NCBI RefSeq assembly: GCF_038024065.1
Contig: NZ_CP150667.1
Location: 1,557,501-1,621,500 of the forward strand
Length of the DNA: 64,000 bases
From: Polaribacter sejongensis
GTDB taxonomy: Bacteria > Bacteroidota > Bacteroidia > Flavobacteriales > Flavobacteriaceae
Direction: 5' to 3'
This document shows positions 35,963 through 43,898 of this stretch, piece by piece (the first letter of the stretch is position 1; each line of letters opens with the position of its first letter). Both the position numbers and the translations under genes were made by a program. Under the pieces are notes generated by a model. The model was not told the origin of the DNA. It saw only the letters and a list, made by a program, of their open reading frames with translations, and ran no database searches.

Positions 35963-37738
35963 ATGAGCATTCAAAACATCATAGAAACCAAAGTAAAAGA
36001 AGGTTTTTTAGCATTATACAATATAGAAATTCCAACTGTAGAATTTCAAGCAACTAGAAAAGAATTTGAAGGAGATATTACAGTAGTAGTATTCCCTTTA
36101 TTACGTTACAAAAAAGGAAATCCTGTACAGATTGGTGAGGATTTAGGTAAATATGTAGTAGAAAATGTTACTGAAATCACCAATTATAACGTTGTAAAAG
36201 GGTTCTTAAACCTAGTAATAGACGATAGTTTTTACACAAATTTCTTCAATGCTATTTATCCTGATTCTAGTTATGGTATGGTTTCGCCAAAGGCGGATGA
36301 CAAAGCCATGATGGTAGAATACTCATCACCAAATACCAACAAACCTTTACACTTAGGGCACGTTCGTAATAATTTATTAGGTTATTCTGTAGCAGAAATA
36401 ATAAAAGCTGCAGGTAAAAAAGTCTATAAAACGCAGATTATTAACGATAGAGGTATTCATATATGTAAATCTATGTTGGCTTGGGAAAAGTTTGGGAACG
36501 GAGAAACTCCTGAATCTACAGGTTTAAAAGGTGATAAATTGGTTGGTAATTATTACGTAAAATTCGACCAAGAATATAAAAAGGAAATTGCGCAATTAAT
36601 TGCGGAAGGAAAGACTGAAGACGAAGCTAAAAAAGAAGCTCCATTATTTTTAGAAGCACAACAAATGTTGTTGAAATGGGAAGCTGGAGATGCTGAAGTT
36701 GTTGCACTTTGGAAAGAAATGAACTCTTGGGTTTATAAAGGATTTGACGTTACTTACAAAAGTATGGGCGTAGATTTTGACACCTTATATTATGAAAGTA
36801 ACACTTATTTATTAGGAAAAGATGTAGTTGCACAAGGTTTAGAAAAAGGTGTTTTCTATAAAAAAGAAGACGGTTCTGTTTGGTGTGATTTAACAGAAGA
36901 TGGTTTAGACGAGAAAATCGTTTTACGTTCTGACGGAACAGCTGTCTACATGACACAAGATATTGGTACTGCTATACAACGTGTAAAAGATTATGCAGAT
37001 GTTGGTGGAATGGTATATACAGTTGGTAACGAACAAGATTATCATTTTCAAGTATTGTTTTTAATCTTGAAGAAATTAGGATTTGATTGGGCAAAACAAT
37101 TGCATCATTTAAGCTACGGAATGGTAGATTTACCTTCTGGAAAAATGAAATCTAGAGAAGGTACTGTTGTAGATGCAGATGATTTAATGGATGAAATGAC
37201 GGCAACTGCCAAAGAAATTTCTGAAGAATTAGGAAAACTAGACGGGTATTCTGATGAAGAGAAAAACGAATTATATAAAACGATTGGTTTAGGTGCTTTA
37301 AAATACTTTATTTTAAAAGTAGATCCTAAAAAGAGAATTTTGTTCGACCCGAAATCTTCAGTAGATTTCCAAGGAAACACAGGTCCTTTTATTCAGTATA
37401 CGTATGCTAGAATTCAGTCTATTATTAGAAAAGCAGATTTTGATTATTCACAACCTGTAAAAATTGAATTACACGAAAAGGAAAAAGAATTACTAAAACA
37501 ATTAGAATTATATCCTGAAACGGTACAACAAGCTGCTGCCAATTATTCTCCAGCAATTATTGCAAACTATACATACGATTTGGTAAAGGAGTTTAATTCT
37601 TTTTATCAGAATGTACATATTTTAGGAGAACAAGATTTAGATAAAAAAGCTTTTAGAGTTCAATTGTCTAAAAAAGTAGCTGATACTATTAAATCTGCAT
37701 TTTTATTATTAGGAATTCAAGTTCCGGAAAGAATGTAA
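35963..37738 (+). CDS. argS: Arginyl-tRNA synthetase
   Basis: Class I aminoacyl-tRNA synthetase that charges tRNA-Arg. With the start at ATG 35963 (MSIQNIIETKVKEGFLALYN) it has 591 residues, normal for ArgS. N-terminal additional domain about 1-110; the HIGH-type motif HLGH in NKPLHLGHVRNNLLG at about 130-133; VYTVGNEQDYHFQVLF, GMVDLPSGKMKSREG carrying the degenerate KMSKS-type loop; C-terminal anticodon-binding domain ending LLLGIQVPERM. Preceded by its own promoter. Confidence 0.97.
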   Translation: MSIQNIIETKVKEGFLALYNIEIPTVEFQATRKEFEGDITVVVFPLLRYKKGNPVQIGEDLGKYVVENVTEITNYNVVKGFLNLVIDDSFYTNFFNAIYPDSSYGMVSPKADDKAMMVEYSSPNTNKPLHLGHVRNNLLGYSVAEIIKAAGKKVYKTQIINDRGIHICKSMLAWEKFGNGETPESTGLKGDKLVGNYYVKFDQEYKKEIAQLIAEGKTEDEAKKEAPLFLEAQQMLLKWEAGDAEVVALWKEMNSWVYKGFDVTYKSMGVDFDTLYYESNTYLLGKDVVAQGLEKGVFYKKEDGSVWCDLTEDGLDEKIVLRSDGTAVYMTQDIGTAIQRVKDYADVGGMVYTVGNEQDYHFQVLFLILKKLGFDWAKQLHHLSYGMVDLPSGKMKSREGTVVDADDLMDEMTATAKEISEELGKLDGYSDEEKNELYKTIGLGALKYFILKVDPKKRILFDPKSSVDFQGNTGPFIQYTYARIQSIIRKADFDYSQPVKIELHEKEKELLKQLELYPETVQQAAANYSPAIIANYTYDLVKEFNSFYQNVHILGEQDLDKKAFRVQLSKKVADTIKSAFLLLGIQVPERM

Positions 37739-37779
37739 ATTAGTTGAATCTTACATTGGCTGTAAGACCAAAAGTTAGT

Positions 37780-37850
37780 AAATTAGCAAGCGTTAGGGAT
37801 TGAAGTGGCATCCTTTTGCTTTTTTAGCAAAAGATACAACGAAAAGCCTG
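37780..37850 (+). repeat. Structured dispersed element, copy B
   Basis: Second copy of the element at 2647-2746: AAATTAGC, GTTAGGGATTGAA (37792-37804), GGCATCCTTTT, then AAAAGATA and AAAAGCC. The middle is shorter here and forms one perfect hairpin, CTTTTGCT (37813-37820) with AGCAAAAG (37826-37833). Also GCGTT (37790-37794) could pair with AACGC after the element (37855-37859). It lies in the argS-lpdA gap, in the same orientation as copy A relative to the window. Confidence 0.6.
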
Positions 37851-37931
37851 TTAAAACGCCCAACTTCTAGATACTATTTAAAAAATAACTAGAAGTAACA
37901 TAGATAAAAATAAAAAGTTAAATATACAATT

Positions 37932-39320
37932 ATGAAATACGACATCATTATTATTGGAAGTGGACCTGGAGGTTATGTAACAGGTATTAGAGCTTCTCAA
38001 TTAGGCTTTAAAGTTGCCATTGTAGAGAAAGAAAGCTTAGGTGGAATTTGCCTAAACTGGGGATGTATACCTACAAAAGCATTGTTAAAATCTGCACAGG
38101 TTTATGATTATTTAAAGCATGTTGACCAATATGGTTTAAAAGCAGAAGCTATTGATAAAGATTTTGATGCTGTAATTAAAAGAAGTCGTGGTGTTGCTGA
38201 AGGAATGAGCAAAGGTGTTGCTTTTTTAATGAAGAAAAACAAAATTGATATTATTAACGGTTTTGGTAAAATTAAAACGGGTAAAAAAGTAGATGTTACT
38301 GCCGAAGATGGAACGGTAACTGAATATAGTGCAGACAATATTATTATTGCAACAGGTGCGCGCTCTAGAGAATTACCTAACTTGCCACAAGATGGTAAAA
38401 AAGTAATTGGTTATAGACAAGCAATGAGTTTACCTACGCAACCAAAATCTATGATTGTTGTAGGTTCTGGAGCTATTGGTGTTGAGTTTGCTCATTTTTA
38501 TAATTCTATGGGAACAGATGTTACTATTGTAGAATTTATGCCTAATGTAGTGCCAGTTGAAGATATTGATGTTTCTAAACAATTTGAAAAATCAATTAAA
38601 AAAGCAGGAATTAAAGTAATGACAAATTCTTCTGTAGAATCTGTTGATACTTCTGGTGATGGCGTTGTTGCTACTGTAAAAACTAAAAAAGGAGAAGAAA
38701 CTTTAACAGCAGACATCTTATTATCTGCAGTTGGAATTAAATCTAATATAGAAAACATAGGTTTAGAAGATGTTGGAATTATTGTTGACAGAGATAAAAT
38801 CTTAGTAAACGATTTTTACCAAACAAACCTACCTGGTTATTATGCTATTGGTGATGTTGTTCCTGGACAAGCATTGGCACACGTTGCTTCTGCAGAAGGA
38901 ATTACTTGTGTAGAAAAATTAGCTGGTTTACATACAGAGCCAATCGATTACGGAAACGTTCCTGGTTGTACATATGCTACTCCAGAGATTGCATCTGTTG
39001 GTATGACGGAAGCGAAAGCTAAAGAAGCTGGTTACGATTTAAAAGTTGGTAAATTCCCATTTTCTGCATCTGGTAAAGCAACTGCATCAGGAGCTACTGA
39101 AGGTTTTGTAAAAGTTATTTTTGATGCAAAATACGGAGAATGGTTAGGATGCCATATGATTGGTGCTGGTGTTACAGATATGATTGCTGAAGCAGTTTTA
39201 GGACGTAAATTAGAAACTACTGGTCATGAAGTTTTAAAAACAATTCACCCTCACCCAACCATGAGTGAAGCAGTTATGGAAGCTGTTGCTGACGCTTATG
39301 ATGAAGTGATTCATTTATAG
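37932..39320 (+). CDS. lpdA: Dihydrolipoyl dehydrogenase (E3)
   Basis: FAD enzyme that reoxidises the lipoyl groups of pyruvate, 2-oxoglutarate and branched-chain dehydrogenase complexes and the glycine cleavage system, making NADH. 462 residues, the usual length. FAD-binding GSGPGGY 9-15, redox pair Cys40/Cys45 in GGICLNWGCIPTKALL, NAD-binding VVGSGAIGVEFA about 176-187, second FAD contact YAIGDVV, and the C-terminal active-site base in HPHPTMSEAVMEAV. No E1/E2 genes are adjacent, so it probably serves several complexes. Begins 24 codons or fewer after an AT-rich leader; ATG 37932 is unambiguous. Confidence 0.97.
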   Translation: MKYDIIIIGSGPGGYVTGIRASQLGFKVAIVEKESLGGICLNWGCIPTKALLKSAQVYDYLKHVDQYGLKAEAIDKDFDAVIKRSRGVAEGMSKGVAFLMKKNKIDIINGFGKIKTGKKVDVTAEDGTVTEYSADNIIIATGARSRELPNLPQDGKKVIGYRQAMSLPTQPKSMIVVGSGAIGVEFAHFYNSMGTDVTIVEFMPNVVPVEDIDVSKQFEKSIKKAGIKVMTNSSVESVDTSGDGVVATVKTKKGEETLTADILLSAVGIKSNIENIGLEDVGIIVDRDKILVNDFYQTNLPGYYAIGDVVPGQALAHVASAEGITCVEKLAGLHTEPIDYGNVPGCTYATPEIASVGMTEAKAKEAGYDLKVGKFPFSASGKATASGATEGFVKVIFDAKYGEWLGCHMIGAGVTDMIAEAVLGRKLETTGHEVLKTIHPHPTMSEAVMEAVADAYDEVIHL

Positions 39321-39427
39321 AATATAGATTATTAGATTTGTAGCACTTTAGAAATACGAATCTAACAGAAAAAAGTAATATTATTTACGATAGTTTAATT
39401 CTAACGATAAAAACAGTACTTTTATCG

Positions 39428-39454
39428 AAAACCGAAGCTTCTTGCTTCGGTTTT
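39428..39454. terminator. Terminator between lpdA and LysM gene
   Basis: AAAACCGAAGC (39428-39438) pairs with GCTTCGGTTTT (39444-39454) around TTCTT and is followed by TTTG. About 107 bp after the lpdA stop. Confidence 0.9.
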
Positions 39455-39493
39455 TTTGTATCTTTAAAGTATTAACGATAACTAAAAAATAAG

Positions 39494-39868
39494 ATGAAAA
39501 CAAAATATCAAGGAGTATTAGATTTAGGTGAGAAATTAGCAATTGCAAATGGTGATGTAAAAGAAGAAAATGGTGTTTTACACGTAACAGGTACTGCAAA
39601 AAACCAATATGAAAAAAACCTTCTTTGGGATAAAATAAAAGAAGTAGGTGGTGATAACCCTACAGATATACAAGCAAATATTGAAGTTGCTGATACTTCT
39701 ATTTTTGCATCTCATACTGTAAAAAGTGGAGATACTTTAAGTAAAATATCTAAAAAATATTACGGAAAGTCTGGAAAATACAATGTTATTTTTGAAGCTA
39801 ACACAAATATTTTAAGCAATCCTGATGCAATTCAAATAGGACAAGAATTAGTGATTCCTAACCTATAA
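39494..39868 (+). CDS. BON-like plus LysM domain protein
   Basis: A 124-residue protein without a signal peptide. Residues about 1-65 resemble a BON-type domain (KNLLWDKIKEVGGDNPTDIQ, ANIEVAD), and about 74-123 form a LysM domain (HTVKSGDTLSKISKKYYGKS, NVIFEANTNILSNPDAIQIG, then QELVIPNL). This BON-LysM layout is the one of E. coli Kbp (YgaU), a small potassium-binding cytosolic protein, although 124 residues is shorter. A role in potassium sensing or stress is possible but not shown here. Separate transcription unit. Confidence 0.8.
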   Translation: MKTKYQGVLDLGEKLAIANGDVKEENGVLHVTGTAKNQYEKNLLWDKIKEVGGDNPTDIQANIEVADTSIFASHTVKSGDTLSKISKKYYGKSGKYNVIFEANTNILSNPDAIQIGQELVIPNL

Positions 39869-39889
39869 AGAATAAACGAATACATATTT

Positions 39890-39975
39890 AAAAGAGGTGC
39901 TTTAAAAGGTTTCTTTTGTCAATCTTAATCTATTTGAGTATGACAAACTTAATACTTTTAGACTGCCTCTTTTTT
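39890..39975 (+). terminator. Compound hairpin after LysM gene
   Basis: An outer stem AAAAGAGG (39890-39897) with CCTCTTTT (39966-39973) encloses an inner stem TTTGTCA (39915-39921) with TGACAAA (39941-39947). The right arm ends in TTTTTTG. The nested layout is unusual for a plain terminator, but the position, 22 bp after the stop, fits. Confidence 0.6.
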
Positions 39976-40014
39976 GTGCTTTATTGTTAAATCTGAGTTT
40001 CCTAAATAATTGTT

Positions 40015-40022
40015 TATATTTG
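40015..40022 (+). promoter_or_regulatory. -7 promoter box that decides the next start
   Basis: TATATTTG at 40015-40022 fits TAnnTTTG, with TCTG at 39992-39995 at a -33 spacing of 19 nt. A longer frame from 40010 would begin before the transcript, so ATG 40052 is used. Confidence 0.55.
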
Positions 40023-40051
40023 ACTACCAACATATTAAACAACTACAAGCT

Positions 40052-40723
40052 ATGGAAACGGAACATGAATCTGATAATAATTTAATTATATCCTACAAAC
40101 TTTTAAGAAAACTAATAGGATCTATTGGTGTCTTTTTACCTGTAATTTTAGGACTTGGAATGTTTTATTTTGATAAACAGAATTTTATTCAAGATTCTAT
40201 TAGTGATTATTATGGTACGAAACTAAGAGATGTTTTTGTCGGTTTTTTATTTGTGCTTGGTTTTTTCTTATTTACTTATAAAGGCTATAAAAGTGAAGGA
40301 AAAGGACTTTTATATAACGATAACTTTTTTGCCAACATAGGTGGTGCCTTTGCATTATTAGTTGCGCTTTTTCCTACAACCAGTGAAAGTAGTATTGTTA
40401 GAACTATTCATTTTTCATCTGCTGCTTTATTATTCGCTGTTTTTGCTTATTTCTGTTTAGTTATCTTTAGAAGAGGAGTTGCCGAACAGAACCGTTCTGA
40501 AATGAAAAAATTAAGAAATAAATTTTATTTCTGGTGTGGAATCTTAATAATCGTTTTTGTAGCAGGTGCAGGTGCCAGTTTTTATATTATGAGTGAAGAA
40601 GCTAGAAATAAAACAGACATTATTTTCTACCTTGAAACCTTTGCTCTTTGGGCTTTTGGTTTTTCTTGGTTGATAAAAGGAGAAGCGATCCTTGAAGATA
40701 AAAAGGAACTCTTTTATAATTAA
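40052..40723 (+). CDS. Multi-span membrane protein of unknown function
   Basis: A 223-residue inner-membrane protein with about six hydrophobic segments (SIGVFLPVILGLGMFYF, LRDVFVGFLFVLGFFLFTY, NIGGAFALLVALFPT, IHFSSAALLFAVFAYFCLVI, FYFWCGILIIVFVAGAGASF, TFALWAFGFSWLI). The first loop carries QDSISDYYGTKLRDVF, which resembles a conserved acidic/tyrosine block of DUF998-like membrane proteins, but the match is from memory and weak. Charge is mainly at the cytosolic N-terminus. Own promoter and own terminator, so single gene. No function proposed. Confidence 0.7.
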   Translation: METEHESDNNLIISYKLLRKLIGSIGVFLPVILGLGMFYFDKQNFIQDSISDYYGTKLRDVFVGFLFVLGFFLFTYKGYKSEGKGLLYNDNFFANIGGAFALLVALFPTTSESSIVRTIHFSSAALLFAVFAYFCLVIFRRGVAEQNRSEMKKLRNKFYFWCGILIIVFVAGAGASFYIMSEEARNKTDIIFYLETFALWAFGFSWLIKGEAILEDKKELFYN

Positions 40724-40729
40724 CCTTTG

Positions 40730-40754
40730 AAACCAAAGTAATTATCTTTGGTTT
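40730..40754 (+). terminator. Hairpin after membrane-protein gene
   Basis: AAACCAAAG (40730-40738) pairs with CTTTGGTTT (40746-40754), then TAATTATATTTG. It lies 7 bp after the stop. Confidence 0.8.
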
Positions 40755-40758
40755 TAAT

Positions 40759-40766
40759 TATATTTG
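40759..40766 (+). promoter_or_regulatory. -7 promoter box for 92-residue membrane protein
   Basis: TATATTTG fits TAnnTTTG and is 20 nt before ATG 40786. It begins 5 nt after the terminator stem. No clear -33 element. Confidence 0.5.
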
Positions 40767-40785
40767 AAACTTATAAAAACAAAAT

Positions 40786-41064
40786 ATGAGTTCTAAAGAA
40801 TCTGGTTCAAAAAAGAAAGACAACTTTATAGAATACTGGGAAGCAAAGAGAAATAATAGGGTTAAATACGCACTATTACAAAGCCTTTACTTTGCAATTC
40901 CTTTTGGTATTGTTTTTCAATTACTAGAAAGTGTACAAGGTTTTTTAACCTTGCAATTCGTTTCTAAAGTCCTTACTATTTTTTGCGTTTATTTCCTTCT
41001 TTCTTATTATGTTTCTTTTACTATTTATGAGAAAAAATATCAGAGATTAAAAAAACAATCATAG
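40786..41064 (+). CDS. Small two-span membrane protein, unknown
   Basis: A 92-residue protein: a charged N-terminus (MSSKESGSKKKDNFIEYWEA), then two hydrophobic segments (about 28-46 and 55-78) and a basic tail (EKKYQRLKKQS). It matches a group of short uncharacterised flavobacterial membrane proteins only in general style. It has its own promoter box, and ends 10 bp from the convergent gene at 41075. Confidence 0.6.
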   Translation: MSSKESGSKKKDNFIEYWEAKRNNRVKYALLQSLYFAIPFGIVFQLLESVQGFLTLQFVSKVLTIFCVYFLLSYYVSFTIYEKKYQRLKKQS

Positions 41065-41074
41065 ATTTATCTTA

Positions 41075-42562
41075 TTAAATCAAAGAATTTTGTAGTCCTT
41101 TTTGAACATTTATCCAGAAAAAATTCCAGAAAGATTTTGTGGTATCTCTTTCTACATTTTCAGTTTCTACCTTTACAATTCCGTTTTTAGAGGAATCTTT
41201 TATAAATAGGTTTGCCAACCAACTTAGCACTTTATTTTTAGTTTTGTCTTTTTCTAAAACCTTGATGTTAAAATTTTTAAAATCTAGATTTAACTTCCCG
41301 TTAGAGGCAAAATCATTTCCTTCAAAATCGAAATACATTTTATCTATATAACCATCCATTTTCACATTCATGGTAGGTAATAAAAAAGAACTCATGTTTT
41401 TTGAATTCACATCAAACAAACTTCCTGTTATTCTAAAATTATCATTTTTATTATTAATATCAAATGTCCACTCAATATCCAACGGACAATGTTCCATAAA
41501 ATTAGATTGAATCTTTGCTGTTGTTAGCTTAGTAGCTTTATCGCTACTATTATTTATATTACTTATTTGCGCCTGTAACTTGTCAAAAATTAGAATTCCT
41601 GGTTTGTTGTTTTCAATTATATATTCTTCATAAACAATTTTAGAATTTTTAATATCTACATTTTTTACATCAATATTAAAAGGTAAATCTCTAAGACTTT
41701 TACTATACAAATCCTTTCTTATATTTGGATGTTCTAAAACAGTTCCGTCTAAATATAAATTAAAAAAAACTTCATCAAATAAAACATGGTTTACACTAAC
41801 GTGAAGTTTTTCTTTTTCCTCAATTATTATATCAGAAATAACAACTTTTTCACTAAATAAAGTCATTAATTCTTTTTCTTGAGAAACATGATAGATATAT
41901 TCTTCTCTCGACTTTAAAGGCAAAATTTCTAAACTATCTAAGGTTAAATTGTCTTTTTCAAAATTTAGTTTAGAAAATTTAACTTTCTGAACTTTAGAAA
42001 ACTGAGTTTCAAAATTACTTATTGAGACCTCTATATGATCATATAAAAAAGGAATCGTTTTATTTTGAATATCATCCAACTCAAAACCATTCATTTCAAA
42101 AGAAATGTTTTGTACAGTTAAAGGAAAATTATCATTCTTAATGATATCAATTTCGATATTCTCAAACTGAATATTGTCTATTTTTAAATCTAAAGAAGCT
42201 TTTTTTGATTGACTAGTACTATCCTCTTTTTTAGTTTCTTTACTTATTAGTTTCCCTGTAATTTTAGAGTTCAGCATTTTTAAATTCCCAACAGAAACTG
42301 ACTTGTTTTTTAGATATTGATAATAAGAAACATCTTCTATTTCTAATTTTTCGGTTGTAAATTGAAGACTGTCTTTTACACTTGTTACATTCTTTAAAGT
42401 AATATTACCAAGTAATAAATTTACTGATACAGCATCATAACTTAATGGTTGTGTTTTTAAATAAGCATCTACTTTGTCTGTAACATAATAATCCACAATT
42501 TTATAAACTACCAAAATAGAAATAACTACTAATAATATTTTAAAGGTTTTATTTTTATTCAT
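41075..42562 (-). CDS. AsmA/DUF748-like membrane-anchored protein
   Basis: A 495-residue protein with one N-terminal membrane helix (FKILLVVISILVVYKIVDYY, about 7-26) and a long beta-rich region outside the cytoplasm made of repeated strand motifs such as FENIEIDIIKND, NFPLTVQNISFEMNGFELDD, VDIKNSKIVYEEYIIEN and MDGYIDKMYFDFEGNDFASN. This pattern fits the AsmA/DUF748 superfamily of bridge-like proteins that handle lipid or outer-membrane assembly. The family assignment is by style, not by a specific motif. Convergent to the small membrane gene on the left. Confidence 0.65.
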   Translation of the reverse strand: MNKNKTFKILLVVISILVVYKIVDYYVTDKVDAYLKTQPLSYDAVSVNLLLGNITLKNVTSVKDSLQFTTEKLEIEDVSYYQYLKNKSVSVGNLKMLNSKITGKLISKETKKEDSTSQSKKASLDLKIDNIQFENIEIDIIKNDNFPLTVQNISFEMNGFELDDIQNKTIPFLYDHIEVSISNFETQFSKVQKVKFSKLNFEKDNLTLDSLEILPLKSREEYIYHVSQEKELMTLFSEKVVISDIIIEEKEKLHVSVNHVLFDEVFFNLYLDGTVLEHPNIRKDLYSKSLRDLPFNIDVKNVDIKNSKIVYEEYIIENNKPGILIFDKLQAQISNINNSSDKATKLTTAKIQSNFMEHCPLDIEWTFDINNKNDNFRITGSLFDVNSKNMSSFLLPTMNVKMDGYIDKMYFDFEGNDFASNGKLNLDFKNFNIKVLEKDKTKNKVLSWLANLFIKDSSKNGIVKVETENVERDTTKSFWNFFWINVQKGLQNSLI

Positions 42563-42684
42563 GTGTGTTTGCTTTAAAACAAATTTAACACACTAATCTG
42601 TTCTTTCTTACTTCAATGCACAAAAGAATGAACTCATACCGTTCAATTTTATAAAAAAAGAAGAGTTGACTCAGTTTAGAATCT

Positions 42685-42692
42685 TATTTTTG
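42685..42692 (+). promoter_or_regulatory. -7 promoter box for the TTG-started membrane gene
   Basis: TATTTTTG fits TAnnTTTG, 20 nt before TTG 42712. TTG at 42666-42668 is slightly close for a -33 element (16 nt). Confidence 0.5.
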
Positions 42693-42711
42693 CCACAAAA
42701 GAAATAATACA

Positions 42712-43314
42712 TTGATTACTAATAAAAAACTATTCTTAAAAGAAACGCTTAAAGCATTATTAAAATTAATAATTGCAGGAATTCTTATTGGTGTTTTAAA
42801 AGAATATGACGCTATCATAGCAGGTATTTTAGTTCTAAAAATTATACATAACGTTTACAAAGAAATTATTCAGCCAAAAACAAACAAAAATTGGTTGTTA
42901 TTAGTCGGAATGCTATTAACCGGTTTTGGAGGAATTGTTGGTGAAACTTGGGGTGTAGCAAATGGCTATTGGGAGTATCATGAAGTTACAAGAGAATTGC
43001 CTTTATGGTTGCCTTTTGCCTGGATGCTTGCTTTCCATTATTTATACAAACTGGAACGTAATTTAATTCCTTTATTAAAAGAGAAAACTCAAAAAAATAA
43101 GATTTTTCTGGCCATTTTATTAGCTTTAATTCTTCCTGCTTTTGGAGAAGTGATTACTATTTATTTAGGTGTTTGGACCTATTATTGGCCATATCAACTT
43201 TTTGGAGTGCCTTTATATGCTTTTATCTGCTTGGTATTTGTACACATGTTAGTTTATACTCTTTTACATTTTATTTGTAAAAAGTATAAAATTGAAGATG
43301 TGGTGTTTAATTAG
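42712..43314 (+). CDS. Membrane protein of unknown function
   Basis: A 200-residue inner-membrane protein starting at TTG 42712. No in-frame ATG occurs until residue 67, and a promoter box lies 20 nt upstream, which supports the rare start. About five to six hydrophobic segments, with polar aromatic motifs between: GGIVGETWGVANGYWEYHEV and GEVITIYLGVWTYYWPYQLF. These two related tryptophan-rich blocks with a Glu suggest an internal duplication. No family recognised. Confidence 0.65.
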   Translation: MITNKKLFLKETLKALLKLIIAGILIGVLKEYDAIIAGILVLKIIHNVYKEIIQPKTNKNWLLLVGMLLTGFGGIVGETWGVANGYWEYHEVTRELPLWLPFAWMLAFHYLYKLERNLIPLLKEKTQKNKIFLAILLALILPAFGEVITIYLGVWTYYWPYQLFGVPLYAFICLVFVHMLVYTLLHFICKKYKIEDVVFN

Positions 43315-43321
43315 TTTGTTA

Positions 43322-43640
43322 ATTATTACGCCGAGATTCACAGAGAAGACACAGAGATTCACAGAAAAAACAAAAAAAGACACTAATTTCACGGATTTCA
43401 CTGATGATTCTGGGGTAGATTATTACACTGAGACTCACAGAGAAGATACAGAGTTTCACAGAGAAATAAAAAAGACACGAATTTCACGGATTTTACTGAT
43501 GATTGTGGGGTAGATTATTACGCCGAGATTCACAGAGAAGATACGGAGATTCGCAGAGAAAATAAAAAAAAAGACATGAATTTCACTGATTTCACTGATG
43601 ATTGTTGAGTGAGTTATTACGCTGAGATTTACGGAGGGTT
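43322..43640 (+). repeat. Tandem repeat, three units of about 97 bp plus a partial
   Basis: Units begin ATTATTACGCCGAGATTCAC at 43322-43418 (97 bp), 43419-43513 (95 bp), 43514-43612 (99 bp), with a partial fourth from 43613. Each has CACAGAGAAGA, CAGAGA, an A-rich run, ACACGAATTTCACGGATTTC-type sequence, ACTGATGATT and GGGGTAG. Units differ by point changes and A-run length. Within each unit, shorter CACAGAGA and TTCAC strings repeat. The region is noncoding; the frame opened across it only reflects the repeats. Confidence 0.9.
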
Positions 43641-43811
43641 TTATAGCAATTCTTTAAGTAGATAGATTCCTCTTCGTTCCTCATTCGGAATGACATTTTG
43701 TATTATATTACCAAATGAATTTTTAATCTTTCGACTTCGCTTAAGATAAACTAATCAGAAATCTCAGACGATTTCAATTAGATTCGAAAATTAAATATTA
43801 TTTGCTTCATA
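43641..43811. repeat. Decayed dispersed intergenic element
   Basis: AGATTCCTCTTCGTTCCTCATTCGGAATGACATTTTG near 43660 (given in parts: AGATTCCTC, TTCGTTCCTC, ATTCGGAATGACA) belongs to a family of dispersed flavobacterial intergenic sequences ending in ATGACA; a relative is at about 55200-55232. No gene is seen in this gap. Confidence 0.5.
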
Positions 43812-43851
43812 AAAAAAGGCTCAATCAAAATATTTTGATTGAGCCTTTTTT
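43812..43851. terminator. Strong bidirectional terminator
   Basis: AAAAAAGGCTCAATCAAAA (43812-43830) pairs with TTTTGATTGAGCCTTTTTT (43833-43851), nearly no loop. 48 bp downstream of the rlmF stop on the minus strand. Confidence 0.92.
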
Positions 43852-43898
43852 ATAAAATATATTTCTTCCCTTTGGGAAGATTAAGATGGTCTTTTTTA

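Noticed and set aside
39381..39599. 72-codon minus-strand frame before the LysM gene
   Set aside because: It covers the terminator at 39428-39454 and the antisense of the LysM gene; leucine/histidine-rich composition typical of chance antisense reading.
43292..43513. 73-codon plus-strand frame with repeated TRFTEKT-like sequence
   Set aside because: It overlaps the end of the membrane gene and reads through the tandem repeat units; unit lengths (97, 95, 99) are not multiples of three, so the frame is not kept.
43322..43640. CRISPR-like array
   Set aside because: Units are contiguous and diverged, with no unique spacers separated by short constant repeats, and no cas genes nearby.
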